From Chinchilla lanigera (lineage: Eukaryota > Chordata > Mammalia > Rodentia > Chinchillidae), in NCBI RefSeq assembly GCF_000276665.1, contig NW_004955446.1:7652817-7716816 (forward strand): a DNA stretch of 64,000 bases. Reading direction: 5' to 3'. Positions 36,581 to 47,662 of this stretch are shown here, in pieces (position 1 is the first letter of the stretch; each line of letters starts with the position of its first letter). The notes below the pieces were generated by a model that saw only the letters and a list, made by a program, of their open reading frames with translations, was not told where the DNA came from and made no database searches. A program made the translations under genes and the position numbers.

Positions 36581-36934
36581 TTAATATCAAAAGCCTACCA
36601 TCAGATACATGTTTATTATTTGGAGAATGGATGAAATAATATGGTGGACTCATAGAATTAAGATGTAAAAGGTGAATACATACAGTTTTTATGGAAATAC
36701 CTCCAAGATATATTTAGTGAAAAAAAGCAAGGCCTGCTGTATATATTAAAAAAGGACAAAGACTAACGGAGTATTTTGTTGTTCTCATACAGGCAGTACA
36801 AAAAAAAATCTCAGTAAGGATACCAGAAAGAGATGGATAAGACAAAAGGCAGGAAAAAGATTTTTCGCTATGTTCACTTTGTATATGAGAGATACATGGC
36901 TATATTACCTGTTTACCAACAATAATTTTAAAAG

Positions 36935-37480
36935 AATTCAGATGCATTAAAGATATAAATGTAATAAGAAAAAAGTCATACATTTCAGAAAACATAATGA
37001 GCAGTTGTGACATAAAAAGGAAATGTTCCTCATGTAAGAAAAACATTGCATAGAAACAAAGCATAGAAAAACATAGAAATTTTAACTACACTAAAAATTT
37101 AATTAATTTTACTTTTTGCAGTGCTGAGACGTGGATTACATTATTTTTAAATTTTACAGCAATTATCCTCATAAAATTAAAATATTTTGAATTTTTAAGA
37201 AATTGTTTTGAGCAAGGGACTCACTATATTGCCCAAGCAGGTCTCAAATTCTCAAGCTCATGTAACCTTGTTGGCTCAGCCTCCTGTGTAGCTGGGACTA
37301 CAGACACAGGCTACCAGGCCAAGCTCTGAAAAATAAGATATAACCCTATAATTAGGAAAAACTATTGCAAAATATGACCCAGAAATTAGCATAAATCAAT
37401 AAGAAAAGCAACTTTAAAACTAAGCAAATGATATGAAAAAGGAATTTAAAGGTGACACCTCAATAACTAAAAAAAAGTCT
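36935..37480 (+). mobile_element. Old LINE-1 ORF2 fragment with a B1 inside
   Basis: Forward L1M-type text (AACATAGAAATTTTAACTAC before and AAGCAAATGATATGAAAAAG after the inserted B1). Many stops. Confidence 0.6.
37191..37326 (-). mobile_element. B1-like SINE
   Basis: Reverse B1 body (CTCACTATATTGCCCAAGCA, GTAGCTGGGACTACAGACAC). Rather diverged. Confidence 0.8.
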
Positions 37481-38319
37481 CACAGCACGAGGTCCAGTGT
37501 GAAGTAGACGAAGACACACCATAATGTTTTCGCTGGACAGAAACTGCAGCAAACAGTTGATTAACAGGGCCTAACCAAAACTATGGTGAATGTTTAAGAT
37601 ATGTGGCTATTAGTTTCCCTCAAAATACTCTCACTTGCTTCAAACACTCATCCCATCATTGTGGCAAAGTCTTTTACCATAATGTTTCTTTTCATTTAAA
37701 CATTTTGTGGTAAAAAGGAGCAAAGAAAGGCCCATTTTTCAGTCAACTTTGTATATAATAACAGCAAAACAACAAAATAAACAAATATATATGTATATAC
37801 ATGCACACATATAGTCTGAAAACACTAAATGTCAGCAAGGAGTTAGAGAAATAACAGCTATTGTACGTATATTGTAGTGGAACCACAAGCCATAGAAACT
37901 AACTCTGGCTCATTTAAATGAAAAAGGAGCTTTAACAAGTATGAAGAAAATTCCAGAATCTCTAAAAAGGCTGGGCAACAGCCCTGTAAAAATAGGAGCA
38001 AAGAGTCTATGTTGACTAAACCAGAGCTAACTTTATGCCACTGAAGCAGACTGAGGAGGCACCTCCCTCACCGACAGACACAGCTCCTTTGTGTCGCTAG
38101 TTTCAACTTGAGGATCCTGTGTGGGGACAGTGAGGGTGGTAGCTGCTGGGCCAAGTGTCAGCCATGATGTGTTCTCCAATGGCCCGAAGGGCTGGCAAAG
38201 GAAGTGTTATGCAAATGCACCTTCTTTCATGGGAGGTGAACAGGGTCACTCACTGTCTTATACATGAGAATGCCTTCAAATATAGAACGAAGGTTCAGAT
38301 GCAGGGCAGCCAGATAATA
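37481..38319. other. Unclassified DNA, no gene seen
   Basis: Moderate GC from 37960 to 38330. Part may be an interspersed repeat that I cannot name. No open frame with a recognisable domain. Confidence 0.35.
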
Positions 38320-38720
38320 ACACATGCCCTCAAAAATGAACAGTATATTTCATGCCTACCAATTTCATTTCTAAGTACAAACCCTAGAAATTGTCGTTTA
38401 CATCAATGAAAGAAAATATTAATTTCTATATTCATTGTCTCAAAAAAAAGAAAAAAAAATTGGAAATAATCCAATTTTTTTCATTATGGGGCAATAGGAT
38501 AAATGAGTTAATTATACAATACTGTATATAATTAAATGAATGAAAAAGTACTACATGAATCAAGATGAATAAATCTTAAAAATTGAAGAATAAATTTACA
38601 TATGAATAGTTAAATACTCCTTACATAAAATGGGACCATGTGTGAAATTAGAGTATAAATCCACATTGATATATATGTAATGAATTTCAAAAACATGCAT
38701 GGAAATGACACATAGCAACT
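38320..38720 (+). mobile_element. Old LINE-1 3' fragment
   Basis: Forward L1M-type text: ACCAATTTCATTTCTAAGTA, then TTGGAAATAATCCAATTTTT, then GGGGCAATAGGATAAATGAG. Probably the continuation of the fragment at 36935-37480. Confidence 0.62.
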
Positions 38721-38779
38721 TCAGGATACCTTTGAAGGAATAAAAGAGATTGGGCAGGTTGGAGCTTTGTTGTAGTCAG

Positions 38780-39370
38780 GTTTCATAAGGGAAAAGATTC
38801 AATACAGGACACAAGTTATAGGATTATTTAATAATATTCACCCAAAGAGTCAAATACAAAAGAGTGCAGGAGATCTGTCCATGCACAAGAGACCCAAAGA
38901 ATCCAGCTGAGGGCTTGGATCCCACGGCAATGTCCCCCATGAGTCTGACTGGAGGCCTAGAGCCCACAACAATGTCTCATGCAAGTCTTCATCAAGGATT
39001 TGCACTGGGAAGGCTCAAAGATCAGTGGTGAAAGCTAGAAAGTCTGCACCAGGGGGATGAAGGATCAGTGCCAGCAGGCTGAGGGATCTGTACTGGAGCC
39101 CGGAAGCGATGCTCAAGGTAGGGACCAGAGCTCTCCCAAGGACAGCTGTAGCCATCCTCATCTACAGCAAGGACCTGAGCTCCCCTGATGATGTGAATAG
39201 TTGAGTTCATATCAAAGCCAGCATGACATGCTTTTCCAGGAGAATCAATAGCACACCTCTCCCCTTCCAATTCTCCTTTTATGCTGCTGGCCACAATTCT
39301 CAGGTGGGCCTTCCACACCCAAAACCGTGCTGACTCACTTCAGCTGGGTGTTTCATATTGCACATTAGTT
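38780..39370. other. Unclassified block, repeat-like
   Basis: Distinct from its AT-rich surroundings, with recurring phrases of the type AGGATCAGTG / AAAGATCAGTG / GGGATCTGTA. The longest minus frame (39022-39318, 98 codons) has no known domain. An unnamed LTR is possible. Confidence 0.35.
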
Positions 39371-40435
39371 AAGCCACTACATATATCTTAAAAAATGCCA
39401 AATTTGGAACAATATTAATTTTTGGATAGACAATATCATTGTTTTACCTAGATTCCTTTGGAGCTTTTGTTAACATCAAAAGTTCACTTGCACCCACATT
39501 TTTGCCTCAAGTCAGTTTCCAGGAACCTCACTGAAGAGAACATATTAACACAAACTCCCAATTATCCCCACCTGTGCCCATAAGGCTCCTCTCTCCTTTG
39601 ACCTGTAAGTGAACGTGCACATTCAGATGAAAGCCACATTCTCTCCCTGTGCACTAAATCCACCCCCTGTCACCTATTCAAGGCATCACTACAACAGTTG
39701 TCTTTCTTCAGCACCATCATCTTTTCTTTCTTGAAATTTTTTTCAAAATATAATAAACCTACTATGAACATCATTTAAAAAAAAAAAACCTCTCTGGATC
39801 TTCCTTCCTCTTTTTGACATTACCTCATTTCTTTGCTCCTTTTTACCACAAAAATGCTTGAAAAATTTGTCTAAGCTTCATTTCTTCAGTTTCTCTTTCA
39901 CCCCTTTCATTTCTCCAAAAGTGCTCAAAGAGAAGCCTGAGCAACCAGTGAGTTCCAGTTAAATCAGTGGTCACTTTCTAATTCTGAGCTTTGAAGGAGT
40001 TGCTACTAACCATCTCCTACACCTTGAAACATTTTTTCCTTTGCTGTGACAAGTGTCGGAAGTACTGTTCAGTACATATTCATTTTCCTCCCTATAGGAT
40101 GAATGTTTCCCTACTACTTTGACATTGGATGTGGCTACGTGACATACGTAGGCCATGGAATATTTGCCAGCCTGATGTGAGGCCTTCGGTCGGCTCACAG
40201 GCTTTGGATTGGCTTTTGCAGCTCAGTGATTATAAAAAAGATCTCCAAAGTGGCTGAGCTCCAGCATAAACACACATTGAAAATCCAACCCCAACCTACA
40301 ACATACAACAGAGCTACTCAATTGAGCACAGTGCAGAACAGCTGAATGAAACCAACCCACACACCTATGGGCATGAAAACAAATACATTACCATAAGCTA
40401 CTGGGATATAAAGCGAAGATAGAAGGCATTACTGT
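39371..40435. other. No gene seen
   Basis: Mixed composition. The stretch at about 40110-40240 has the feel of an ancient interspersed repeat but was not assigned. Confidence 0.35.
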
Positions 40436-41640
40436 GGCAATACCTGCCTCACATTTGCTGTCTAGAACACATCCCTCCCTGACTGACTGTTCTTCATTTC
40501 CCTGACCACTTACGACCTGAAGTCTGCCAGGACCAATTTTCAGACCTCTTCTCTTTTCACACTCTTGGTGCCCTCAGACACCCTCACACCATTAAATATG
40601 ATCTGTAAGTCCAGGCCTCTCATGAACTCCAGACTGATACAACCGACTGCCTAGCTGACTTGCACATTTGGATTTGTAATAGGAATCTCAACTTCAGTGT
40701 TTCCCAAACAACTCCTACCCCTTTCCCAACTTTTCCCTCATGGTCTTCCTCTTACTGAGTGGAAAGTCTCACCTTCCCTTAGTGTAAGGTAAACATTCTG
40801 GAGTCATTCTTGACTTAAAAAAACAAAAAAACCAAAAACGAAGAACTCTCTCCCCTCCCACCACAGCCATGAGGAAGTCCCTTTACACCTTGAGGATGTT
40901 TTTAAAATCTGGCCCTTTCCCTACTACCGACCTGGGCAAGCCACCTTTATCTCTTACCTGGATTGTGCAAGCACCTCCTAGGACCTTCCTCTCATCACCC
41001 CATTCTCTGTGCCCAAAGAATGTTGCTGTGCCGTGGATACAGCTCAGTGGCACCACACTGCCTGGCAAGGGCGAGGTCCTGAGTTCGATTCCTGATATAA
41101 AAAAAAGAAAAGAAATGTTGCCTGAATACTTCCTTTCCAATGTCAGCCAGATGGAGGTGTCAGTGCTTGACTCAAGCTGCTTCTTCAGCTTTTGACCTCG
41201 TTCATTCCTCTCCCTGCTCACTCCAGTTCGGCCACTCTGACCTTCCCGCTATTTTATGAGTTTTAGCGTTCCAGCCGAGCTTGTTCCCACTGACTGCTGC
41301 TGCCACTGGGGCAGTGGTGACCTGGAGAGACACAGGCTCCCCACCTCATCTCTAAAATCTCCACTCAGACGGCCCCTTTCCCCGAGGCTTTCTCCGCACC
41401 ACTGCAACCCAACCCCTCCCCCCAAAAGGCCCGCTGTCTCCCTCCCTCTTTTCGTCTTCAGAGGACGACGTATTTTACTCATTTACTCATAATTCCATTA
41501 CCTGTATTCCCCAGCTAGAATGAATGTACAGACCCCCGAGAACAGGGAATATATCTTTATTTTGCCGTCTCTTGAATCTTCTGGTCAATCTGGTGGCACG
41601 TAGCAGCAGTGAAGTATTTGTTAAAAAAAAAAATGAATCT
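40436..41640 (+). mobile_element. LINE-2 fragment, 3' portion
   Basis: Long forward L2 match by eye: AACTCTCTCCCCTCCCACCA, CTCTTACCTGGATTGTGCAA, CACTCTGACCTTCC, and the 3' end with CCAGCTAGAATGAATGT, GAACAGGGAATATATC and AGTATTTGTT. It explains an otherwise attractive splice-donor-like CTTACCTGG near 40964. An ID SINE is inserted at 41029. Confidence 0.78.
41029..41110 (+). mobile_element. ID SINE inside L2
   Basis: Forward ID body (ACAGCTCAGTGGCACCACAC, GAGTTCGATTCCTG), short A tail. Approximate flanking repeat AAAGAA(A)TGTTGC on both sides. Confidence 0.9.
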
Positions 41641-42112
41641 ATTTGAACTTCTGCATATTTGAAATTTCATATATATGTAACAACGGTCTCAGAGGTAAGT
41701 GCTGTTAACTGTTTCTAATTCTCAATCTATGAAATAACCTGTTTATAATATGAAAGAAATTATCTAAAAGGAAGGAGAAACCTTTAGTTTCTCTGACTTC
41801 AAGATTCTTTTACATTTGAGCTTTCATGTTTTTGGTTTTCCTCTCAACGTTTTACATAAAGCATGAAAGCCCTTCCTCAATGTACTAGGAAAAAGTTGCG
41901 GGAAGAAAACGTAAGAGGGAAATAGGCTTCTGGCCCAGGGAACTGTTCTCCCCACCTGTCCTTCCCAGGTGCCTTGACCTTTACCCTGATTCCAAGTGAA
42001 GAACTCACAGCACAAGAACACAATGCACATTTGTGAGATGCTTGGGTCCCAGATGCAACTTCTCAGGTTATTTTTCTTGCGGCGGGGGAGTGAGTCTGAT
42101 TCTAGCGCCCCG

Positions 42113-42478
42113 TGTTGCCACATAAGCGTGCCCCTTGTCTAGACTATTTTGGTTTCCAGTTATTGATGCTACGGTTCCAAATTGCAATGGCAGAGAATAG
42201 GATCAGAACCAGACACAAGACCAGATCACTTGGGAAAAAGAAAAGAAAAGAAAGCAAAACTAAAGCTCAGACCCGGATTCCTGGTCTACCATCCAGTGCA
42301 AGAGTAGATAAGGAGCAGTGAGTGTGCCAGACTTTGCTCCCCTCGGCAGTTGGCTGTTACTGTTGAGGGGGGCAGGAAAACTGTTCATTAATATTAGATA
42401 CCATCTGCTCGTCATTGCTCTGAAAGTCTGCTCCCAAATATCTGCAACATTCCAGCAATTTCTTAAGCATCAGCACGG
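42113..42478. other. Flank of CpG island with a conserved-looking non-coding block
   Basis: 42375-42480 is free of repeats and combines an ATTAATATTAGATA run, an E-box-like CATCTG and a GCAATTTCTTAAGC run next to the island. A minus-strand open frame of 372 codons crosses it but depends on an unknown-base gap, so it is not evidence of coding. Confidence 0.4.
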
Positions 42479-43670
42479 GTGGTGCTGGCCTCACTGGGGC
42501 CCCTTCCCCGCGGGGTCCTCTCAGAGGGAACCGAGCCGCGGCGCAGCCTTTCCCGAGCGGGGCTAACTCTTTCCCTCCTTCACCTCCTCCTTCCCCGCAG
42601 CCAGGCTTTCCTCTTTTCAGACCCTCCCGCACGCATCCCCAAGCGCGTTCTGCAGGACGACCGCCTTCACTCCATCTACACTCAGCCTGCGGAGGACCCT
42701 GAGCGGCGGCGTTTGAGCTACACGCGAAGCCGCTGCGTTGCCGGCCCGAGGTGGGCGGCGGCAGGGGGCGCTGGGCCGCACCCCGCTCGGCGCGCNNNNN
42801 NNNNNNNNNNNNNNNNNNNNNNNNNNNNNNNNNNNNNNNNNNNNNNNNNNNNNNNNNNNNNNNNNNNNNNNNNNNNNNNNNNNNNNNNNNNNNNNNNNNN
42901 NNNNNNNNNNNNNNNNNNNNNNNNNNNNNNNNNNNNNNNNNNNNNNNNNNNNNNNNNNNNNNNNNNNNNNNNNNNNNNNNNNNNNNNNNNNNNNNNNNNN
43001 NNNNNNNNNNNNNNNNNNNNNNNNNNNNNNNNNNNNNNNNNNNNNNNNNNNNNNNNNNNNNNNNNNNNNNNNNNNNNNNNNNNNNNNNNNNNNNNNNNNN
43101 NNNNNNNNNNNNNNNNNNNNNNNGGCCCGCGCGCTGCGGAGGGGCGGGAGAGGGGAGGACGCGCGACCTTGGCCGCCAGGTCACCCTGGGGCTCGGCGTC
43201 GGCCGCGAGGGCCACCCCGCGCGCCGCGAGCCCCTTTCTTTCCGCTGCCCCCCGTGCTTTCGTGTTCTCGCGGTCGGGTGAACTGGGGCGCTGCTCTCGG
43301 AACGGGGCGCTATCGCTTTGGCTCCCAGAGCAGCATCTGGTCCGGCGGCTGCCGCTGGCCAGGGAGGGAGGAAGCGCCCAGAGCTGTGGAACAGGTCGTT
43401 CAGGAGATGGAAGAGGAAGCCTTTCATCGCATCTCCAAGGTGTCTTTCCCTGTGCCTGGGCCTTTCCCTCCCCATCAGCCGGCGTAGACTGAAACTTCCA
43501 GACGCAGAGGCAGCTCATTTGAGCTCCCCAGAGAACTGGGGACAGGAAAGATCTGAGCCCCTCCCCACCCCCGGGCTCCCTGTGAGTTTGGGCAAACAGG
43601 TCCCAGGGCGTGGGGAAGCAGTGTTAGCAGCCAGGGTTCTCCCCACGGGTTTTACCCGCTCTTGCTGAGG
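42479..43670. promoter_or_regulatory. CpG island, probable promoter of an unidentified transcript
   Basis: The only GC- and CpG-rich block in an AT-rich window (for example CCGAGCCGCGGCGCAG and CTCGGCGTCGGCCGCG). It holds a GC box-like GGGGCGGGAG at 43141-43150, and its centre is a gap. Islands of this kind normally mark transcription starts. A pyrimidine-rich tract ending CCCCGCAG at 42600 looks like a plus-strand splice acceptor. A short plus frame from an ATG in good context at 43407 runs 26 codons and could be cut by a weak donor (AAG/GTGTCT). No open frame in either direction matches a protein I recognise, so direction and gene are unresolved. Confidence 0.75.
42796..43123. other. Assembly gap (328 N) in the CpG island
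   Basis: 328 unknown bases between GC-rich flanks. Long open frames that cross it (up to 372 codons) are artefacts of unknown codons. Such gaps are typical of GC-rich DNA that sequences poorly. Confidence 0.97.
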
Positions 43671-43884
43671 CAGCCTCTCAGGAAGCTTTTTCAGGTAGCC
43701 CTATCCCTTCTTCACCACTCCTTGCCTTTATTGCTTAAGTGCCCTAAAAGTCATTGATATTAATGTTACTCCCTTCTTACTGCAATTTGCTTATTAATTG
43801 CCTTAATTTGTAGTTTCTGCTCCTGAGGAAGTTATCTCCCCAAGGCCACGGAGAACTAAATAAATTGCATCCGTGTGCCATGGC
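43671..43884. other. No gene seen downstream of the island
   Basis: Composition returns to AT-rich at once. 43740-43830 has homeodomain-like ATTAATTG words and no repeat. Confidence 0.4.
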
Positions 43885-44075
43885 AGGCATTTGTCAAGTG
43901 CTTGTGTGCTAGGTAGGCACTGATCTAAGTGTTTGTGTTAATGATGCAAATCTTCCACAGTCCGGTGAGGTAGGTGATATTACTCTCATTTTACCAACAA
44001 GGAAACTGAGGCACAGAGGGCCCACACCTAAATACCAGTAGGGATTTCAGCTCTGGGATCTGGCTCTTGGGGCAG
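43885..44075 (-). mobile_element. MIR SINE
   Basis: Clear reverse MIR core: TGAGGTAGGTGATATTACTC, ATTTTACCAACAAGGAAACT, GAGGCACAGAGGG. Confidence 0.88.
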
Positions 44076-44646
44076 AAGCTGTTGTTTTCTGTGCTAAACC
44101 CCTCACCTGTAGGTCCTGTCTTGGCCCTTGCTTTCCTGAAGTGCTATGCTGTGTCAGGCATCACAGACCAGGCCCTCGGCCTTTGGTCCCCTTTTCCTTG
44201 TTGAGTGCCTGTCCACTAGGCCAGTGTCTCTGCGAACCCAGCACAAGGAGGTGTGCATACTAAACATGGACTTATTTCCTCAGCACCATCCCTAGCTCTG
44301 TCTTCTTTTTAAACATAGGTTTCACGGGATTTTGCTTCCTCTCTCGCCTATACTTCTCCAGCTTAAGATGCAGTGCTTCTCATGACTTTTAGTGTTAATG
44401 TAACATCTCAGTGCATGTTATGATCCTCCACTTGTACTTGGCCTGCTTTCTCCCCAAAGCTCCTGTAGAAGATTATTCCTGTGCCGGATCTCACTGTTAT
44501 CCTGGTCTCTAAGGTACAGAACTCCGTGTTTGTGTCTCAGGTTACCCCCTCCTGAACATAAAATCTTTTTTCCAACTACTGTGTGGTCTCATCCAGCCTT
44601 CATCAGTCTCATCTCCTTCTGAGATATGATAGTAGGATGAAGCTGT

Positions 44647-44723
44647 GGTCAGGCCAAATAGGAATCATTTCACAAAACCTGTGTAAGGGGTTGTGGGCCT
44701 GAATTCCACTTGAGAGGCATTGC
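44647..44723. repeat. Direct repeat, copy 1
   Basis: Shares TCAGGCCAAATAG, TTTCACAAA, CCTGTGTAA, TTGTGGGCCTGA and TTGAGAGGCAT with copy 2, with scattered substitutions. Confidence 0.85.
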
Positions 44724-44932
44724 CACTCCTCTTTTCAGCAGATTCCCTCTTGCTCACCTCTTTTATCACTTATGTTATACCAGTTTCTACTATGGGTTAT
44801 CTTCTTTTGAGGTTGCTTTCCACATAAATATCATCAACAACTTAGGACACTACATCCTAAATGAATAAGATAATGCTGGATATAGTTAGCTGTTTTGTTC
44901 CACAATAGATGTGATCATTGGATGCGGTTTGA

Positions 44933-45009
44933 GTCAGGCCAAATAGAAATCTTTTCACAAAGCCTGTGTAAAGTATTGTGGGCCTGATTGAAGTTTGAGA
45001 GGCATCGCC
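44933..45009. repeat. Direct repeat, copy 2
   Basis: Same direction as copy 1, start to start 286 bp. The divergence suggests an old local duplication or two copies of an unnamed repeat. Confidence 0.85.
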
Positions 45010-45428
45010 TAGGAAGAATTGGTTATTCACAGGGAGGCCTGGGGTGAGAAGTAAAGAAAAGTGGAAGGCAGAACTTAAATGGTCAGTCAAGGGAGATGAG
45101 AAGAGGATTCCAATTCACTCAGCCTCACTCCAGTCCAGTGACTATTTTGCTCTGCTGTCTTTGCCTGTCTCTTTTTTGATGCATTTTTTCCCATCATATT
45201 TCATACACAACTTTCGTATTCTGTATTTTCCATATAACACATAGGAAGCACTTTTGATCTTTAATAATTTTGAACACTCATTGTTTGCTTTATAGTCCGG
45301 TAATTACAGTGTGCTTTACTTAACACACCACTGCTGGGCAGGTAATCTAGCAACAAATTATAAACAATCTAGATTATAAGCTTTGTAGATGTATCATTTT
45401 GTAAATAAGGATTGATTCCGTAAGATAG

Positions 45429-45871
45429 TGTTAGTCACCTTTCTGCTCTTTGAGAAAATACCTGAGATAAACAACTCAAGGAGGAAAGATTTATTTTGAC
45501 TCACATTTTCAGAGGTTTCAGTCCGTGGTTGACCAGTCCATTGCTTTTAGGCCTTTGGCAAGGCAGAAACATCATTGCAGAAGGGTATAGCAGAGAAAAG
45601 CTGCTCACCTCATGACGGGAAGAAGGGGTGAAAGAGTCAAAGAGAGAAGGGGTAGGGACAAGTATACCCTTCAGAGGGACTATCCCTAGGGACCTACTTC
45701 ATCAGCTATACCCTGCTTTTTAATAGCCCCTAGTCCTAGGAATTCATCAATGGATTAATCTGTTGATGAGGTTATACCCTCATGATCCAGTCACTTCTCT
45801 AGGCTCCATCTCCAAACCTGCTGCATTGGGAATAAAGCCCTTAGGGAGCAGTTCACACATGAACCATAGCA
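45429..45871 (-). mobile_element. Solo MaLR LTR
   Basis: Reads as a reverse MaLR LTR: AAATACCTGAGATAAACAAC, GGAGGAAAGATTTATTTTGA, GGATTAATCTGTTGATGAGG, then the CCATAGCA end. Starts TG and ends CA. Flanks are GATAG (45424-45428) and GAGAG (45872-45876), a 5-bp duplication with one change. Confidence 0.85.
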
Positions 45872-46046
45872 GAGAGTGGCCCAGAGCGGAATTGTTTTGT
45901 CAACAACGGTGGTCTATTTTATGATTTTTAATACAGATTGTCAGATTCCTGAAATAAACGTAAAACAAAAACAAAAAGCTAAAACAGATATATGGTGCCA
46001 GTGTTCTCTAAGAAGTAACAATAGTTTAATTCAACATGAACAGTAT

Positions 46047-46470
46047 TTCTCTCTGTTTCCTAGCTACTGTAACAGTGTACCACAAAATAGGTGGCTGAAA
46101 ACAACAGAAATGTATTGTCTCACAGCTCTGAAGCCTAGGAGTCTAGAGTGTCAGTGTTGCTGATTTCTTCCAAGAGCTCTGAGCAGGAATCTGTCCTATG
46201 CCATTCTCCACATTCTTTCTCAGAGGCCATTTGTTCCAATTCTGTCTTCATATAGCACCCTGCATGTACCTTTATATGACCTTTTTATAAGACACAAGTC
46301 ATCCTGGATTGGGGACCCACCCTACTCCAGTGCAACCTCACCTTAACTAATTGTGTCTCCTATGGCCCGGTTTCCAAATAACGTTACATTCTGAAGCACT
46401 GGGGTTAGGAGGTACTGGGGTACTGGGGTTAGGACTTTCTTTTTAGAGGGATCAAATTCACTCTATACTA
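46047..46470 (-). mobile_element. MLT1-type LTR (ancient MaLR)
   Basis: Reverse MLT1 landmarks in order: GGTGGCTGAAAACAACAGAA, a TTATAAGACACAAGTCAT segment, CCACCCTACTCCAGT, TTAACTAATTGTGTCTCC, and TTTCCAAATAACGTTACATT. The unit GGTACTGGGG is locally duplicated near 46410. Confidence 0.87.
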
Positions 46471-47099
46471 GGGAAGGTACAACTCAGTGGAATGCACCTA
46501 TAAAAAAAGTCCTATCCTCAGATAATTTCTAGTTAGTTTGCAGATGTGGGGCTTTTTCTGATTTGATTGTTTATGCTCCATGATGTGCCTCTGCGTTTGC
46601 AAACTGCAAACATTAGTTTTAGTAGGCGGAAGGATGTTATTTATCAATAGTTTTGGAGTTGGTATAAATATGGAAGCATGTCAAACTGAGAAATGATGTT
46701 TCCCATATAATTTTTATGTTTTCTAGGTTAAAGTTCAGTCAGTCAGCCTGGAGAAGCACTCAGGCCATAACCACTAGCAACATAGTTTTTTAATCTCATG
46801 AGGCACAGAGCCAAACTTAGACAACATTGAGGAATTTCAAAAGTTGCATATTCAACGGGCACTTGAGTGTCAGCTCTGTGTCAGACAAAGCGCTGGCAGG
46901 ATACTAAAGCCAGTGCACATCTGTGTGGGCCACAGGGAGGCAAGCAATGACAGAGCTGTGCCATACACAGACGGGCAGGGTGTGGGGAGGCGAGCAGAGG
47001 TAGGCAGAGAGGGTCGCCCTGCTGAGCTGGAAGAAGGAGAATGGGGAGGTGAGCACTGAAGAATGAGGTGAGGGATGGGAAGTCAGATCCAGGCAGGGA
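46471..47099. other. No gene seen
   Basis: No recognised coding or repeat signature in most of this part. Confidence 0.4.
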
Positions 47100-47285
47100 G
47101 ACTGCAGGTGCAGATCAGAGAATTGGAAATACCCCAGCAAAACTACAGAGGAAGGAGTGACATGAGGTTGCGTAGGCATGGAAGGGCCTGCTTGACCTAC
47201 TCAAAAGTTTGGTTTGTATCCAAAGTTAATGGGAGCCATTGGAGACCTATAGGGTGGGACCTGTTAAGATTTTTAAATGCACCCC
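47100..47285 (-). mobile_element. LINE-2 fragment
   Basis: Reverse L2 text: GAAGGGCCTGCTTGACCTAC, TTGGTTTGTATCC and AATGGGAGCCATTGGAGACC. Confidence 0.65.
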
Positions 47286-47534
47286 TCAGGTGTCTGCCAG
47301 TTAACCTTTATGAAACCTCTCCTTCCATACAGTCTCGTCTCATTTCCTTATCTGAATGGGAAAGGACAGCTGTCTTCATTGTTAACCTTAGCTATCCTGT
47401 TTATGCTTAGCTTCCAGCTAATTCCAAATTCTAAGACTTTTGGAATAGAATATCTATCAAATATTAGCATAGAAGATCTATCACTCAAGTATCCTCTGTG
47501 CCTCTGTGCTCATAAGGTGTCAAATTTGCATTTA

Positions 47535-47648
47535 TTTTTGTTGTTGTTGTTGTTGTTTGTTTGTTTTTTGTTTTTGTTTGTTTTCTGGTACCGGAAATCG
47601 AACTCACAACCTTGCGCTTGCCAGGCAGGCGCTGTGCTGCTGAGCTAA
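47535..47648 (-). mobile_element. ID SINE, slightly 5' truncated
   Basis: Reverse ID body with a (TTG)n/(TTTG)n tail side. It ends at GCTGAGCTA, lacking the last dozen bases of the usual 5' end. Flanked by the 14-bp repeat CAAATTTGCATTTA at 47521-47534 and 47649-47662. Confidence 0.94.
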
Positions 47649-47662
47649 CAAATTTGCATTTA

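Larger units (their letters stand above)
35540..36930 (+). mobile_element. Old LINE-1 3' region, twice interrupted
   Basis: Forward L1M-type text, including GTAAATTTGGCAACAGCTAT, TTTAGGAATTTATCTAGTGT and CTCCAAGATATATTTAGTG. A solo LTR (35815-36212) and a MIR-like piece (about 36345-36580) split it into three parts that join up when these are removed. Confidence 0.7.
44076..45428. other. No gene seen; contains a diverged direct duplication
   Basis: Unique-looking DNA with a roughly 77-bp segment present twice (44647-44723 and 44933-45009). No coding signature. Confidence 0.45.

Noticed and set aside
40955..40975. Minus-strand splice-donor-like site (CAGGTAAGA in complement)
   Set aside because: The site is part of the L2 consensus text, so it is not evidence of an exon.
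41690..41704. Plus-strand splice-donor-like AGAG/GTAAGT
   Set aside because: No open exon, acceptor or repeat-free conserved block accompanies it; such words occur by chance.
42357..43518. Long open frames (up to 372 codons) on both strands across the CpG island
   Set aside because: They are open only because the gap codes as unknown residues and because GC-rich DNA has few stops. The known parts match no protein I recognise.
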